Source: Chondrosia reniformis (taxonomy: Eukaryota; Porifera; Demospongiae; Chondrillida; Chondrillidae). Taken from it: DNA of 64,000 nucleotides. The notes under the pieces were generated by a model, which searched no databases, was not told the origin of the DNA, and saw only the letters and a list, made by a program, of their open reading frames with translations. The DNA lies in assembly GCA_947172415.1 (NCBI GenBank), contig OX359192.1, positions 4,962,501-5,026,500 on the forward strand, read 5' to 3'. The position numbers and the translations under genes were made by a program. The stretch's first letter is position 1. Every line of letters starts with the position of its first letter. This document shows positions 54,387 to 64,000 of the stretch, in pieces.

Positions 54387-57067
54387 ATGCGCGTGCCGTT
54401 GTCGCTTCCTTGCCCTTGTTGGAATGCTCAGAACGAAGCCAAAATAGGAGTTGAAAATCAAATTTCTAGCAGTTCGGTTTCGAGATCTGTCGTATCAGTC
54501 GATGCCCCAGAGCCATTTGCAAGGCAGACTTGGACCAGAGACAAAGTACGAAGGCTCTCCTTGTCTGAGCAAACAACAGGGTCAAGCGCTTTAATGTCAG
54601 ACTTTAGGAGTAACACAGGAATATCCTGCAATTCGAGTAGAGTTAGGAGAGACAATAAAAGATACATCAGGACCTTATTTCATGCTCAAGATAACAAGAT
54701 AACGCTGAAATTATTTGGAAGTAAAAGAGGAGTTCTCGAGGAGCAGGAACGGCAGGAGCAGGTGGCATTTTATGTCATCCACCCTTGCAGCCTGTTTAGG
54801 TAAAGTATTTCATATTGCTAATGTGTATCTTGTCTAGCTAAATTATCAATAACATCATTCTCCCTATATCTACAACTGAACAGAACATACGCAAGAACAG
54901 TAGTTTGGAGCATTGTATGATATAAGTTTATTCCCTTGCTTATTTGTAGGATTTATTGGGACTTAATCATGATTGCAATTTTGGCTGTGAACGTCACCTT
55001 CCTCCCTATTGCAATTGCTTTTTTTAAGGAAGATATAGAGCCAGGATGGGTTGCATTTAATTGCATTTCTGATTTTCTCTTTATAATTGATATTGTGCTA
55101 AACTTTTTTACGGGGGTTATAACTAGCGAAAATACAGTAGTCTTGGATTTGAAAGAGATAAGACGTCAGTACATGAAAAAGTGGTTCATTTTGGATGTAA
55201 TTTCAGTGTTCCCCTTTGACTACATTGTGCTTGGTATTACTCAAACAGCAAAGGAATCTTTGGATCTCTTTACAGCTGCTAGAGTACTGAGGTTGCTGAG
55301 GCTTATCAAGCTACTGAGCCTCGTCAGACTGCTAAAATTAGCCAGGTTTCTCAGGTATCTCACCAAATGGGAAGAGGTGAGCCTTAAAAGGAGTAATTTT
55401 CATAAGCTAGTATATACGTATGTACGTATATACACAGCTGCTAGTTTGCCTATATATAACATATTCTTTATACACATACAATACTTGTTTGAGCTCTCCA
55501 AAATGAATCATAATATCTATTTGTTAATTAAAATTGTTCATTGGCTATGTTTTAGTAACTTATTGTAGAAGAGCACTTAGGTATATATTTTTTAGTTAGA
55601 TATTGGAAAATTAAAGTTTTGAAAATTTTTATAGTCACTGTGTAAGACATTAGATTTGTGTTTTGATTTGGTTCTTTACTTTATGTTTGTATATAGCTCC
55701 TACAGGCTACTCGTTCAGTTTTGAGAATATTTAATCTTATCTTGGTGATGCTGCTTCTAGCCCACTGGAATGGCTGTGTGCAATTTTTGGTACCATATCT
55801 ACAGGAATTCCCTCGTGATTCATGGGTTGCATTTTATGGCTTACAAGTAATTCTCCATTAAATATCATTGATACCATATGCATATGCATGCACTGTGTAC
55901 ATTTGTTTTTTTGTACCATTTAGAATTCTACTATTTCTGAGCAGTACACCTGGTCCTTGTTCAAAGCGATATCTCACATGCTGTGCATTGGCTATGGACG
56001 CAGACCTCCACAGACCATCACTGATACATGGCTTACCATTGTCAGTATGCTCCTGGGAGCATCCTTCTATGCCATGTTCATTGGGCATATTTCAACTCTT
56101 ATTCATGCCGTGGATTCCCCTAGTAGGCAGTATAACGAAAAGGTACATTCTGCATGCAGAATTGTCCTGCTTCTACATGTCCCTGGCTAAATCTACATAT
56201 ACTCATTTACATCTGTCTTTTTGTTGTATTACAGCTTAACCAGGTAGACGAATACATGAGATATAGGAAACTACCACATGAAATTAAACAGAGGGTGCAC
56301 GAGTATTACTATCACAGATATCAAGGACAGCTATTCAACGAAAGTGCAATATTGGGAGAATTGTCTGCACCACTTAGAGAGGTATTTCTCCATCAGGCAT
56401 GTAAACTGCCACAATGTCTAAATTATAGATTTTGAAAACACAATTGTATGCTTACTTCTAGCAAATCACACAGCAAAACTGTCAAGAATTGGTTCGTTCG
56501 GTACCCTTTCTGGCCAATGCCTCCGAGTCCTTTGTTAATACCATAATTACCAAGCTTGAGTTTGAAGTCTATCTGCCAGGTGATTATGTTTTAAGATATG
56601 GGTCACTTGGGCATCACATGTACTTTATACAAAATGGAACTCTGGATGTATTGACGAAAGATGGCGCCATTGTAACATCACTTAGTGAAGGCTCCTACTT
56701 TGGAGGTAAGGTGTTTGCTAATGCTTTAGTCTGTTTTATATAGTGCTTAGTGTCTATCTATATTTACATTATAGAAATCTGCTTGTTGCTAAAATCAAGA
56801 AGAGTGGCCAGTGTTCGTACAGTCACTGTATGTGATCTTTATTCGCTGAGTGTGGAAAACTTTCATTCAGTTTTGAAAGAATATCCTGATATTCTCAAAA
56901 TGATGGAAGTTGTAGCAAATGAACGGTTAACAGTTATTGGCAATATTCTTGGCTCAGACAATATTGTAAACAATAGCAATGCTGTGTTTGCAGATAAATC
57001 AACAACGAAACTTTCACCTATCAAAGAATATGACTCTAAATTCTGTAATCCAGAAGACATTGTATAA
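54387..57067 (+). CDS. HCN: HCN-type cyclic-nucleotide-gated cation channel, complete
   Basis: Seven phase-consistent exons: 54387-54799, 54950-55376, 55697-55846, 55924-56142, 56235-56381, 56462-56705 and 56775-57067, 630 residues. HCN channels carry the hyperpolarisation-activated pacemaker current. I start at ATG 54387, since earlier in-frame codons open only on TTG. Seen: the HCN domain (about 94-137, [36 protein letters not shown]), S1-S3, a basic S4 (247-274, [20 protein letters not shown]), S5 with AHWNGC, pore filter CIGYG (351-355), C-linker ([33 protein letters not shown]), and cyclic-nucleotide domain ([40 protein letters not shown]). The cAMP-contacting Arg is kept (R543), but the following Thr of vertebrate HCN is Val (V544). 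The tail is short with no further domain. Confidence 0.95.
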
Positions 57068-57207
57068 CAACAATTATATTGAAATCATAACACTACGTAT
57101 ATATATAGCTAGTATATACTGTATAATATATACATTTAAGTTTTAAATCTTAAAGCATATATAAAATGTACATATTGTAAATCTCCATTGTTGCATGTTA
57201 ATAGTTT

Positions 57208-58138
57208 ATTTTATTTATAGTGGTTGCTAAAATAGGAAAATACAAATGGCTTTGTAAAACATAGCTCTTTTAGTTCCAGTCTTCTCAATTGTAAAAATTG
57301 CAAATATTCTTCAAAATTTGGTGATTGTGAGAGAATTTCCAAGTAACCATCAAGGCTGTCCATTGAACCAACATCAGCAATGGTGTTCAAAGGATTTAGC
57401 ACACTATCTTCTTTGCTATGATTCATGTTGGTTTGTTCCTCATCATTGTGAGAATCAAGGCTTTCCTGTGTAAGATCTACAGTCTTTAACACTGTCGTGT
57501 CCTCAACGATGTCAGGAAGTGATACTCTTGACTTTTTATTAGATTTAACTTTTGTGTATCTGTTTGATATTTTGTCCTCTTTCAAGTTTAATTGATCTTC
57601 TATAATGGGTACCTTTATATCAGGTAAAGAAAGCATTGCTGTAGCACCATATGGATTATGTAAAGCATCAAGGCTTCTAGGAATTCCAAGAGGTCTAGAA
57701 ATATTACTGATCTTTTCATTTTCTCTTGCACTTTGAGCTATAGAGCGAGGAATTCTATCCATAGTAGCATTACTTCTTTGAGATAATCTGGAATGTCCAG
57801 AGTCTTTAGGCTCAGCAACAAGTTGATGACCATCGGGAGTATGTCTATTAACACTATACTCTGATTCTACAGACATCTTTGCTGATAATGAACAAGTATT
57901 TGAGTTTTTAGCAGTCAGCAGGGGTGATCCAAAGGAATTCTTTGCAGAAACAAAATTGCTTTTATGACTGTTTGCATATTCAGCTATCTCTGAAGCCTGG
58001 AGCATGAGTTTTGCATCATCTACCGTGGAAGCTCTAATTTCTTCTTGAATATTAGCCTTGCAGGAGATGAGAGGTTTATAAACATTATTTATGGCTATAG
58101 CATGTACTGGCTTAATAGTCTGACTGCATGCTTGGTGG
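57208..58138 (-). CDS. Unknown protein, long last exon
   Basis: About 309 open residues follow an acceptor (TATTTACAG) at 58139, entered in phase 2, and run to a stop at about 57208. The sequence is Ser-, Asn- and Lys-rich and probably disordered, with two copies of a SLPDI motif (MLSLPDIKVP and SRVSLPDIVE), acidic stretches and SMDSLDGYLEILSQSPNFEE followed by a short helical end (YLQFLQLRRLELKELCF). I recognise no domain. SLPDI repeats flanked by basic residues could be docking or phosphorylation sites. Upstream exons on the minus strand were not found. The 3' end converges with HCN, only about 140 bases apart. Confidence 0.55.
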
Positions 58139-59110
58139 CTGTAAATATTTAAGCAATGCAAACGTCAAATGTAGGAAGGGTACAATATTCATTGCCCTTC
58201 ACGGCAAAACTATGGAGTGATTATATATACAGCATATAGGCACATTTATGGATACTTACAGTTTCAGAAAACTAAATACTTTTCTGAGTAGGGAAACCTA
58301 CAGTTTTCCTAATTTTTTCCCTTTTTGTCACTGGGCCAGAAGCTGTTTCTGGGATTTCTACTCTTCCATCAGTGACCCTGGGAGTCTTAACTTTATCTTC
58401 TTTTTTATAATAAGAAGAAGATAAAGACTCCCAACTATATACTTTTCTAATTACATTCTAAGCTCTAAGTGCTATATAAATCTAGATGTCATGCACTTTT
58501 TCCTGGCCATGGCCTATTGCTGGGACTGTTAATCTATTATCTTGACATGATAACAAGTTATTGTTATATAGTCAGATACTATATGCATGTATGTATATGC
58601 AGAAAAAGTGTGTAAATGACTATCAATCTTACTATTAAAGGATGGACACCCTTAGTAAAGGCTGATTCTGAAACCAGATTGATTATGGCCTTCCTTCTCC
58701 TCTGTTTGTTTAAAACTGTTACTCTTGTATCCATCATCCCTTTCTTCTATATATATGGCTCTTAATCAACCTACACTCTGATATTATACAGTTGCATGTG
58801 CAAGTATGTATATTCTCTTTTGGTTATAGGATTATATCACAATGCTTTTGAAGCTTCTGTAAATGATATCTTATTAAAAAAAGGTGTTAATTGGTAGCAA
58901 ACTGCCACTATACAGGCTTTTTTGCTTGAATCACTGGTGCCTTGCGCCTAAACCTCTTACACATTGCAAGGTGGAAGCATAATTCATACCTATATTATTC
59001 TGAAATTTAACATTTAATCTATTGCTTTACACTAAAAGTATAATTTATGTACAGTACATCTCTTGTATTCACCATATACATGTTTTATATCCCTACAATA
59101 ATGGCTAAGT
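58139..59110. other. Gene-free stretch with family D fragment
   Basis: At 58318-58395 lies a family D arm fragment (GTCACTGGGCCAGAAGCTGT, CATCAGTGACCCTGGGAGTC), followed by a hairpin (GGGAGTCTT..ATCTTCTTTTTTATAATAAG and its complement, 58378-58432). Otherwise no exon is seen. Confidence 0.5.
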
Positions 59111-59118
59111 ATACAGGA

Positions 59119-59215
59119 CTAGGATTGCAGTCTACTCTCTGTGCGCATTTCCTCAGCCTCATATTGTTTGTCAACCTTGTCTCCTAGGAAAACTTCACCT
59201 TCAGGTAGAAATGTT
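59119..59215 (-). CDS. Possible short terminal exon
   Basis: The minus strand reads PEGEVFLGDKVDKQYEAEEM, then RTESRLQS and a stop at 59119. It has an acidic, coding-like composition in AT-rich DNA. It could belong to an alternative tail of the Ig receptor or to the gene ending at 57208, but I could not join it in phase. Confidence 0.3.
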
Positions 59216-59671
59216 CAATATGTGATTACAATTGTTGCCAAGGCGCTCAATAAAATGGGGATACTTACATCATGAATGCAACAAACATTTCACATGCTAA
59301 TATTTCAAAGACAAAGTTCTGATTGTTATGTACATTAACAATTTACATGCTAGCTAGGTTTTCAAGCCTACATACATATGTGTATATATAGTACATATGA
59401 GTGTTGCCTTACCCTAACATCCATTTATTTCAATACTATTTAAGACTTGCTTGTGCTGCTGCACTTATCAATTACGCTATGATTGAAGCTTAACAAATAT
59501 TAGCCAAATGATGCCCAACTTTGACCAAGAGATTAAAATTCTTGCACGAGTACAATGCATACTGAAGATTTCAAGTCCTTACATAACCACTAGCAGGTAC
59601 ACAATTACCATAAATGAATCAAATACAACAGTATCACTGATGCTTGGAATATTCTAATCATTGCTTCTATT

Positions 59672-62600
59672 TTACAGAGTGGTTCCCGTTCCCAGCTCTG
59701 CAGCAGAGTTGGAGGGTCTGTTGGGTTCTTCTGCCCCTCTCCTTCTGGTACTACCTCCTCTGATAACTACTTCCTCAGTTCTTGCCTCCCTTTAATAATA
59801 CAAAATGACAATATTACTTTACACACTGAGGGAAAGACATACGTACCCACTTATATATAGAATAGCACAGAAGTCCTTCAATACGACCAATATCATATAT
59901 TCCTTGTTAATTAACAAGTCATGCAGCAACAAAAAGTAAGGTTACCCACAGAAATGTATGGCAACTCTTTTAGTATTATCCCTATGGTTAAATTAATTAT
60001 GAGAATAATAAGCAGCATTGGTCAGATTGTGTAATCTCAGCACGGGGATTGCGTGATATCATCCCTAGACTATGGAGGCGAGATAGCGTTTTAGCTACAC
60101 AAGACTACAGACTCTATGAGACTCGTGTATAACATTTAAACAGAAAAAAACAGTGAAGTCATGATTGAAACAGAATTGAGCAACCCTAAAATAGAAATGT
60201 GTTCTTTTGAAACAGAAAATCACTAGTCCTAATATTGGCACAATGGTACAAACTACAAAAGGTACACAAGCTACGTACGCACATAGTCTCCAGTGAAGAT
60301 ACATTTGTTCATAAGCAACTATTATAACACTTTATTTATACATAAATATAATTAATTTGTAAACGGCAGCATTTGGGAAGCTAAAATTAGCTAAATTTTG
60401 TTACTTTTCTTCTATTGTTCTACGTATATAATTTTGCGGATAAAAAGGGTCCAAATCATACAGATTACACCTAGGCCAAGTACGGGGGCAGCAGTCCTGG
60501 AATTTTACTTGTTCTCCAATGGGCCACTCTCTTAATTCTGCAGCTCACCACGGATTACATTTACAGCTGGTGGTGTTCAGAGGCTACTGAAGCGTGTGTT
60601 TCACATGTACACATGAACTTACAGAAGCACCTTTTCTTCGGAATGTCCACTAGGTGACCTAGTTGGTGGCTTTTGTTTATTTTTCCACCTGTTGAATATG
60701 GAAAAGGAAATAAGAAACACTGCCAGCAAGAGGAACAAGCCCATGATGCCAAGGATGGGCCACAATACTAGAAGTCTTCCTGCAAAGAAAAGGAACATTT
60801 AGTTTCAAAGAAACGATAATACAACTGTGTTAACATGACATGTGAGCTACTGAGATAATGAAGATCAACAAATTGGTACAGAGTCTGTTATAATTTACAC
60901 CTGCATAATCCATTATTCCATCAAAATGAATGGATTGCTGGATAATATAGGGCTAAATGAATTTACAGTAATCTGTGTAGGTACATGTATGTACACACTA
61001 CGTATACTCTAATGTAACTAATGTAATAAACTGGCAACTACGTAAGACAGCTAAGATAACTGGAATATTTACTTCACTTCTTTTGGGTATTGGCTTGGAA
61101 ACATTATACTGCCCAATATAGTGACACAAGTGCATACAAAGATCATTAACCACATAATTGTTCTACTTTTAATTGTTTTACTGTAAATATGTCTGTCCAT
61201 TCTATCTATGCATATACATATTTACGTACCTCTGACTCTCAAAATGATATATTCCATGTCTGTAGTAACTGTGTTATCAACTAAACACTTGTAGCAGCCT
61301 CTGTCCCCCAACTGTAGATTTCTGATTGTCAATCTTGTATTTTCCTCCGGAATAGAATTAGTAACATCTGGGTATGTGTCTATCCTAAACTTATCACCAC
61401 TCACGACCTCTTCCATGTTGTTACAGTGATTCATACACTGTTTTGTCTCACCCACACTTTCAGTCTCTTTGCATTTATACCAGGTGAGATTATTGTAAGG
61501 AAAGGAATTAATAACACATCTTAAAATTCCTTCTCCTCCTTCATCACCAGAATAACTGGGTCGTGATCTCAAATGATCTGTAACAGGTCTCCCTAGAAAA
61601 GACATAGTTTTTACGTACATTTAGCAGAGAGGTTGCTAAAGTAAAGCTCTGTACAGAGCTTTTCAGTTGAAATGATAGTTTAGTTTTTGTGAAGCAAAAG
61701 CTGTCTGACTATTTATAATTGTAAAGTGAAAAACAGCTCAAAGCTCAAAAAGGATCAGATATCTTAAATACTTACAATATAGAAGCAAATTGCTTGATAT
61801 TTGTTGATCTTCACTTATAAAGATGTTACACCTCAGGTAGCCAGGGCTTTCATAGTTATAGTTACTGATAGTTAAAACTCCGCCCATCACTTCAGCACCA
61901 AGTACCCTAAACTGGGTCATTCCATTAACCATTCCGATAGCTGTCACAGAGCCTGAGTCATAAGGGAGGGTATCACCCACACGTACGTAAGTATCGTTCC
62001 ACCTTGAGGCATTCCACTCCACATTATATACAATAGCCCCAGTACTGGGTTGGCCAACCGGCAGACAGGATGCAGAGACTGTACTGCCAACCCTTACTGT
62101 TGCCATTCCACCTATAAAGAGCTCCACATTACCAATGCTACTCCTTTGTCGATCGTAATAAAGCCTGTCATCCCTTATCACAGCAAACACTAAGAAATCT
62201 ATAAAAATAGCAACATAAAAAGGTCACAATTCATGCACAACATGTAGAGCTTGCCTATTACAACTAAAACATTACTTAATACACCTCACACGTACATTCA
62301 AGGCAATGTTAAATATAAAAAGCTAACCATAATAAGGCTAAGCATTGTGTATTAAAATAATAATTATAATACAAAACTATATTCATTAGGAATTCATAAA
62401 TACACAGAACAGACAATGCTGTAAGAAAATACCAAATATCATGCAGCAGTTACAACTACGTATATCATTTTAAGAGATTCCCCTAAAATGGTAAATTCAC
62501 AAGCTATTTTTAGAAGATGTGAGTGATGCCTAATACTGTCTGTCCATTGGTACTCCATATATGCAGATGATACATAATGTATGTATGTATGTATGCTGTT

Positions 62601-62721
62601 TAGACATACCATCATCACTCTCAACAGTGACATAAACTGAATACATCGCCTCTTCATTCACATCAGAGCAATTGTATCTAGTTGCATTGAATTCTGATAC
62701 AGTCAGAAAGGCGTCAGTATG
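59672..62721 (-). CDS. Ig-domain single-pass membrane receptor, 3' part
   Basis: Five exons join in phase: 62610-62721, 61776-62198, 61230-61592, 60623-60779 and 59672-59789 (stop). Exon 1 ends an extracellular domain (LTVSEFNATRYNCSD). Exon 2 is an Ig-like domain (TVSASCLPVG, VEWNAS, VLTISNYNYESPGYLRC). Exon 3 is a canonical Ig domain (GILRCVINSFPYNNLTWYKC, RLTIRNLQLGDRGCYKCLVD). Exon 4 is a transmembrane helix (VLWPILGIMGLFLLLAVF) followed by a basic stop-transfer RWKNKQK. Exon 5 is a short tail rich in Arg and Glu ending GTGTTL, which fits a class I PDZ-binding C-terminus. Several NxS/T sites are present. No kinase or ITIM is seen. The upstream start is not found. A cysteine-rich stretch near 62990-63092 (ECPCPDYSNCPKCKENC) may belong to it but needs a frameshift to link to an ATG at 63092. 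Confidence 0.8.
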
Positions 62722-62898
62722 CTATGAATAGAGGATATACGTATCACAATGGAAGCTCATCAATTGAGATACCCATAATGCTAAGAATTTCATGATGTAA
62801 TAGCCCAACATGGTGATATAAAGATTACCATGCTCATATACGTATTCCGTTGCTGGGGCAACCGCCTGTGTTAAACCTTTGTAACCGTGACATATCAG

Positions 62899-62939
62899 GA
62901 TTTAAGAAGCTATATACTGCATCGGCTTCTTAAATCCTG
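62899..62939. repeat. Hairpin
   Basis: CAGGATTTAAGAAGC and GCTTCTTAAATCCTG flank an 11-base loop; perfect 15-bp stem. It lies upstream of the first Ig-receptor exon seen. Confidence 0.85.
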
Positions 62940-63149
62940 TTATATCCCTGCCCAAATATGATAAACTAAGACGTTTCTTCTTGGGGAGTGGACAATTCTC
63001 CTTACATTTAGGACAGTTGGAATAGTCAGGGCAAGGGCATTCTATGAAGTCGTCAGCGTTAAAGCAAAACAACCAGCGCTAGCAGAGCCATCCTGAAAGT
63101 CCCGCCAAAATAACGATAAAAAGTGACGGAGTATATATCACTCATACCA

Positions 63150-63218
63150 CGGCGCTGAGGTGTATATGGATTTTATACGTATAAAATCCATATACACCTC
63201 AGTGCCATGGTATAACTA
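63150..63218. repeat. Near-perfect palindrome
   Basis: GAGGTGTATATGGATTTTAT meets its complement with no spacer around ACGT. Arms of about 33 bases with two mismatches (GGCGCTGAGG versus CCTCAGTGCC). It could extrude as a cruciform. Confidence 0.9.
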
Positions 63219-63339
63219 ATACATGTTTACTGACAGTGTCTGGCAAAAAAACATAACAAAAATGACCAAAAGAGTCACATTTGTTGGCACCTTTAACTTT
63301 TCACTTTTTATGCCATGGGAACATTAACAATAACAAGTA

Positions 63340-63600
63340 AAATAAAACAATAATGATGTTAGAAGTAGGAATGGCAGTGTTCACCAGTGATTAGTACATT
63401 TTGCAAGCTTTGTGCGCCCAAACACAGAAGTGTATGGTTCTGTTACTTACATTTCAGTATACATATATGCAACTTCTGTATGATTAGCCCTATCACATAA
63501 TCACTGTACTGTTTCGTTACTCTTTGCAAATGTACTAATCACTGGTAAACACTGCCATTCCTACTTCTAACATCATTTTTGTAAATGTTTTTTTTTTTTA
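63340..63600. mobile_element. Family C foldback, diverged copy
   Basis: Outer arms AATGATGTTAGAAGTAGGAA, then CAGTG..CACCAGTGATTAGTAC, and their complements at 63525-63585, with an asymmetric centre containing GCGCCCAAACACAGAAGTG and TTCAGTATACATATATGCAA. It shares the inner GCCCAAACA(T/C)AGAAGTG and outer blocks with the perfect palindrome at 42373-42754. Confidence 0.75.
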
Positions 63601-64000
63601 CTTGAGAAAAAGCCAAAAACCTTGATCCTTTTATAAAAATGGCAGCCAAGAAGACCACATTATGGAATCATAACAACTGTCTATATTTGCACAATTCTAA
63701 TAACGAGAACATCTGATAATAAGAATTAATTTTGTGGGACCCATAAAGTTTGTTTTAATGCGTTTCAACTGGATGTATGCAAGTTTAGCTTTCGAAAATC
63801 ATTGTAAGATTAGCCAATATTGCTGGTATGAAGGAAGGCTATTTAAGGGTATTGAGGCCAAATGTCCATTAGACAGGTCTACTAAATACTTATTTTGTTC
63901 TAAGAGGTGTTGTTAATTCTTGTTGGAATGAAAACATGATATGCCCCCCCCCAGACTTTTGGGAAGTTAATATACAGCTTAATAATAACTGCTTTGACAC
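63601..64000. other. No gene seen
   Basis: AT-rich sequence to the window end. A plus-strand frame at 63734-63916 has no recognisable content and is not called. Confidence 0.35.

Noticed and set aside
63734..63916. 60-residue frame with CPLDRSTKYLFCSKRCC
   Set aside because: The cysteines fit no finger spacing I know, and there are no splice or promoter signals.

Overview
The window looks like nuclear DNA of an early-branching animal, most plausibly a sponge. That assignment is inference from gene content and architecture, not a database match. The DNA is AT-rich. Genes are split by short GT-AG introns. Several gene types are animal-typical: an HCN channel with its HCN domain, an FBXO30/40-like F-box protein, an Ig-domain membrane receptor and MYDGF. 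A large share of the window is repeats: degenerate LINEs, a permuted Penelope-like element, a pogo/Tigger relict, foldback elements and several dispersed families.

Layout. 0-20 kb is almost entirely repeats: relicts of CR1/Jockey-like and other non-LTR elements, families A and B, a pogo-like element at 13.4-14.1 kb, a Naiad-type Penelope-like element at 16.2-18.7 kb, and a frameshifted SUGP1-like fragment at 10.3-10.9 kb. 20.2-22.6 kb (+) holds the 3' exons of an unrecognised multi-pass membrane protein. Its last exon overlaps, in antisense, the end of a 6-pyruvoyl-tetrahydropterin synthase (PTS) gene at 22.6-24.1 kb (-). 24.3-34.9 kb (-) is a lysosomal beta-mannosidase (MANBA) locus. I could rebuild 17 exons with phase-consistent splice sites, but they carry stops and frameshifts and the 3' end is missing, so I call it a pseudogene unless the assembly is wrong. 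35.4-37.7 kb (+) is an orphan protein with a signal peptide and about seven membrane segments. 38.5-41.2 kb holds LINE relicts.

41.716-45.322 kb is a young-looking 3.6 kb DNA transposon. It has identical 97-bp terminal inverted repeats, a 9-bp target duplication, a RecQ-like helicase N-terminus on one strand and a spliced zinc-finger gene on the other. A perfect 179-bp-arm palindrome is nested inside it. 45.8-48.7 kb (+) is a complete VPS4-like AAA ATPase. 49.5-50.2 kb is a second TIR element. 50.7-51.8 kb (-) is an FBXO30/40-like F-box gene. 52.26-52.76 kb is an inverted-repeat element whose centre folds into a textbook hammerhead ribozyme. 52.77-54.27 kb (-) is a complete MYDGF gene, head-to-head with a complete HCN channel gene at 54.4-57.1 kb (+). 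57.2-58.1 kb (-) is the last exon of an unknown gene. 59.7-62.7 kb (-) is an Ig-domain receptor.

The host genes do not form a pathway. PTS, MANBA, VPS4, MYDGF and HCN are ordinary cellular genes scattered among mobile DNA. The unusual content is mobile DNA that combines foldback structure with a ribozyme or helicase cargo. Exon boundaries were read by eye from splice consensus, phase continuity and remembered family sequences. No alignment or expression data were used.
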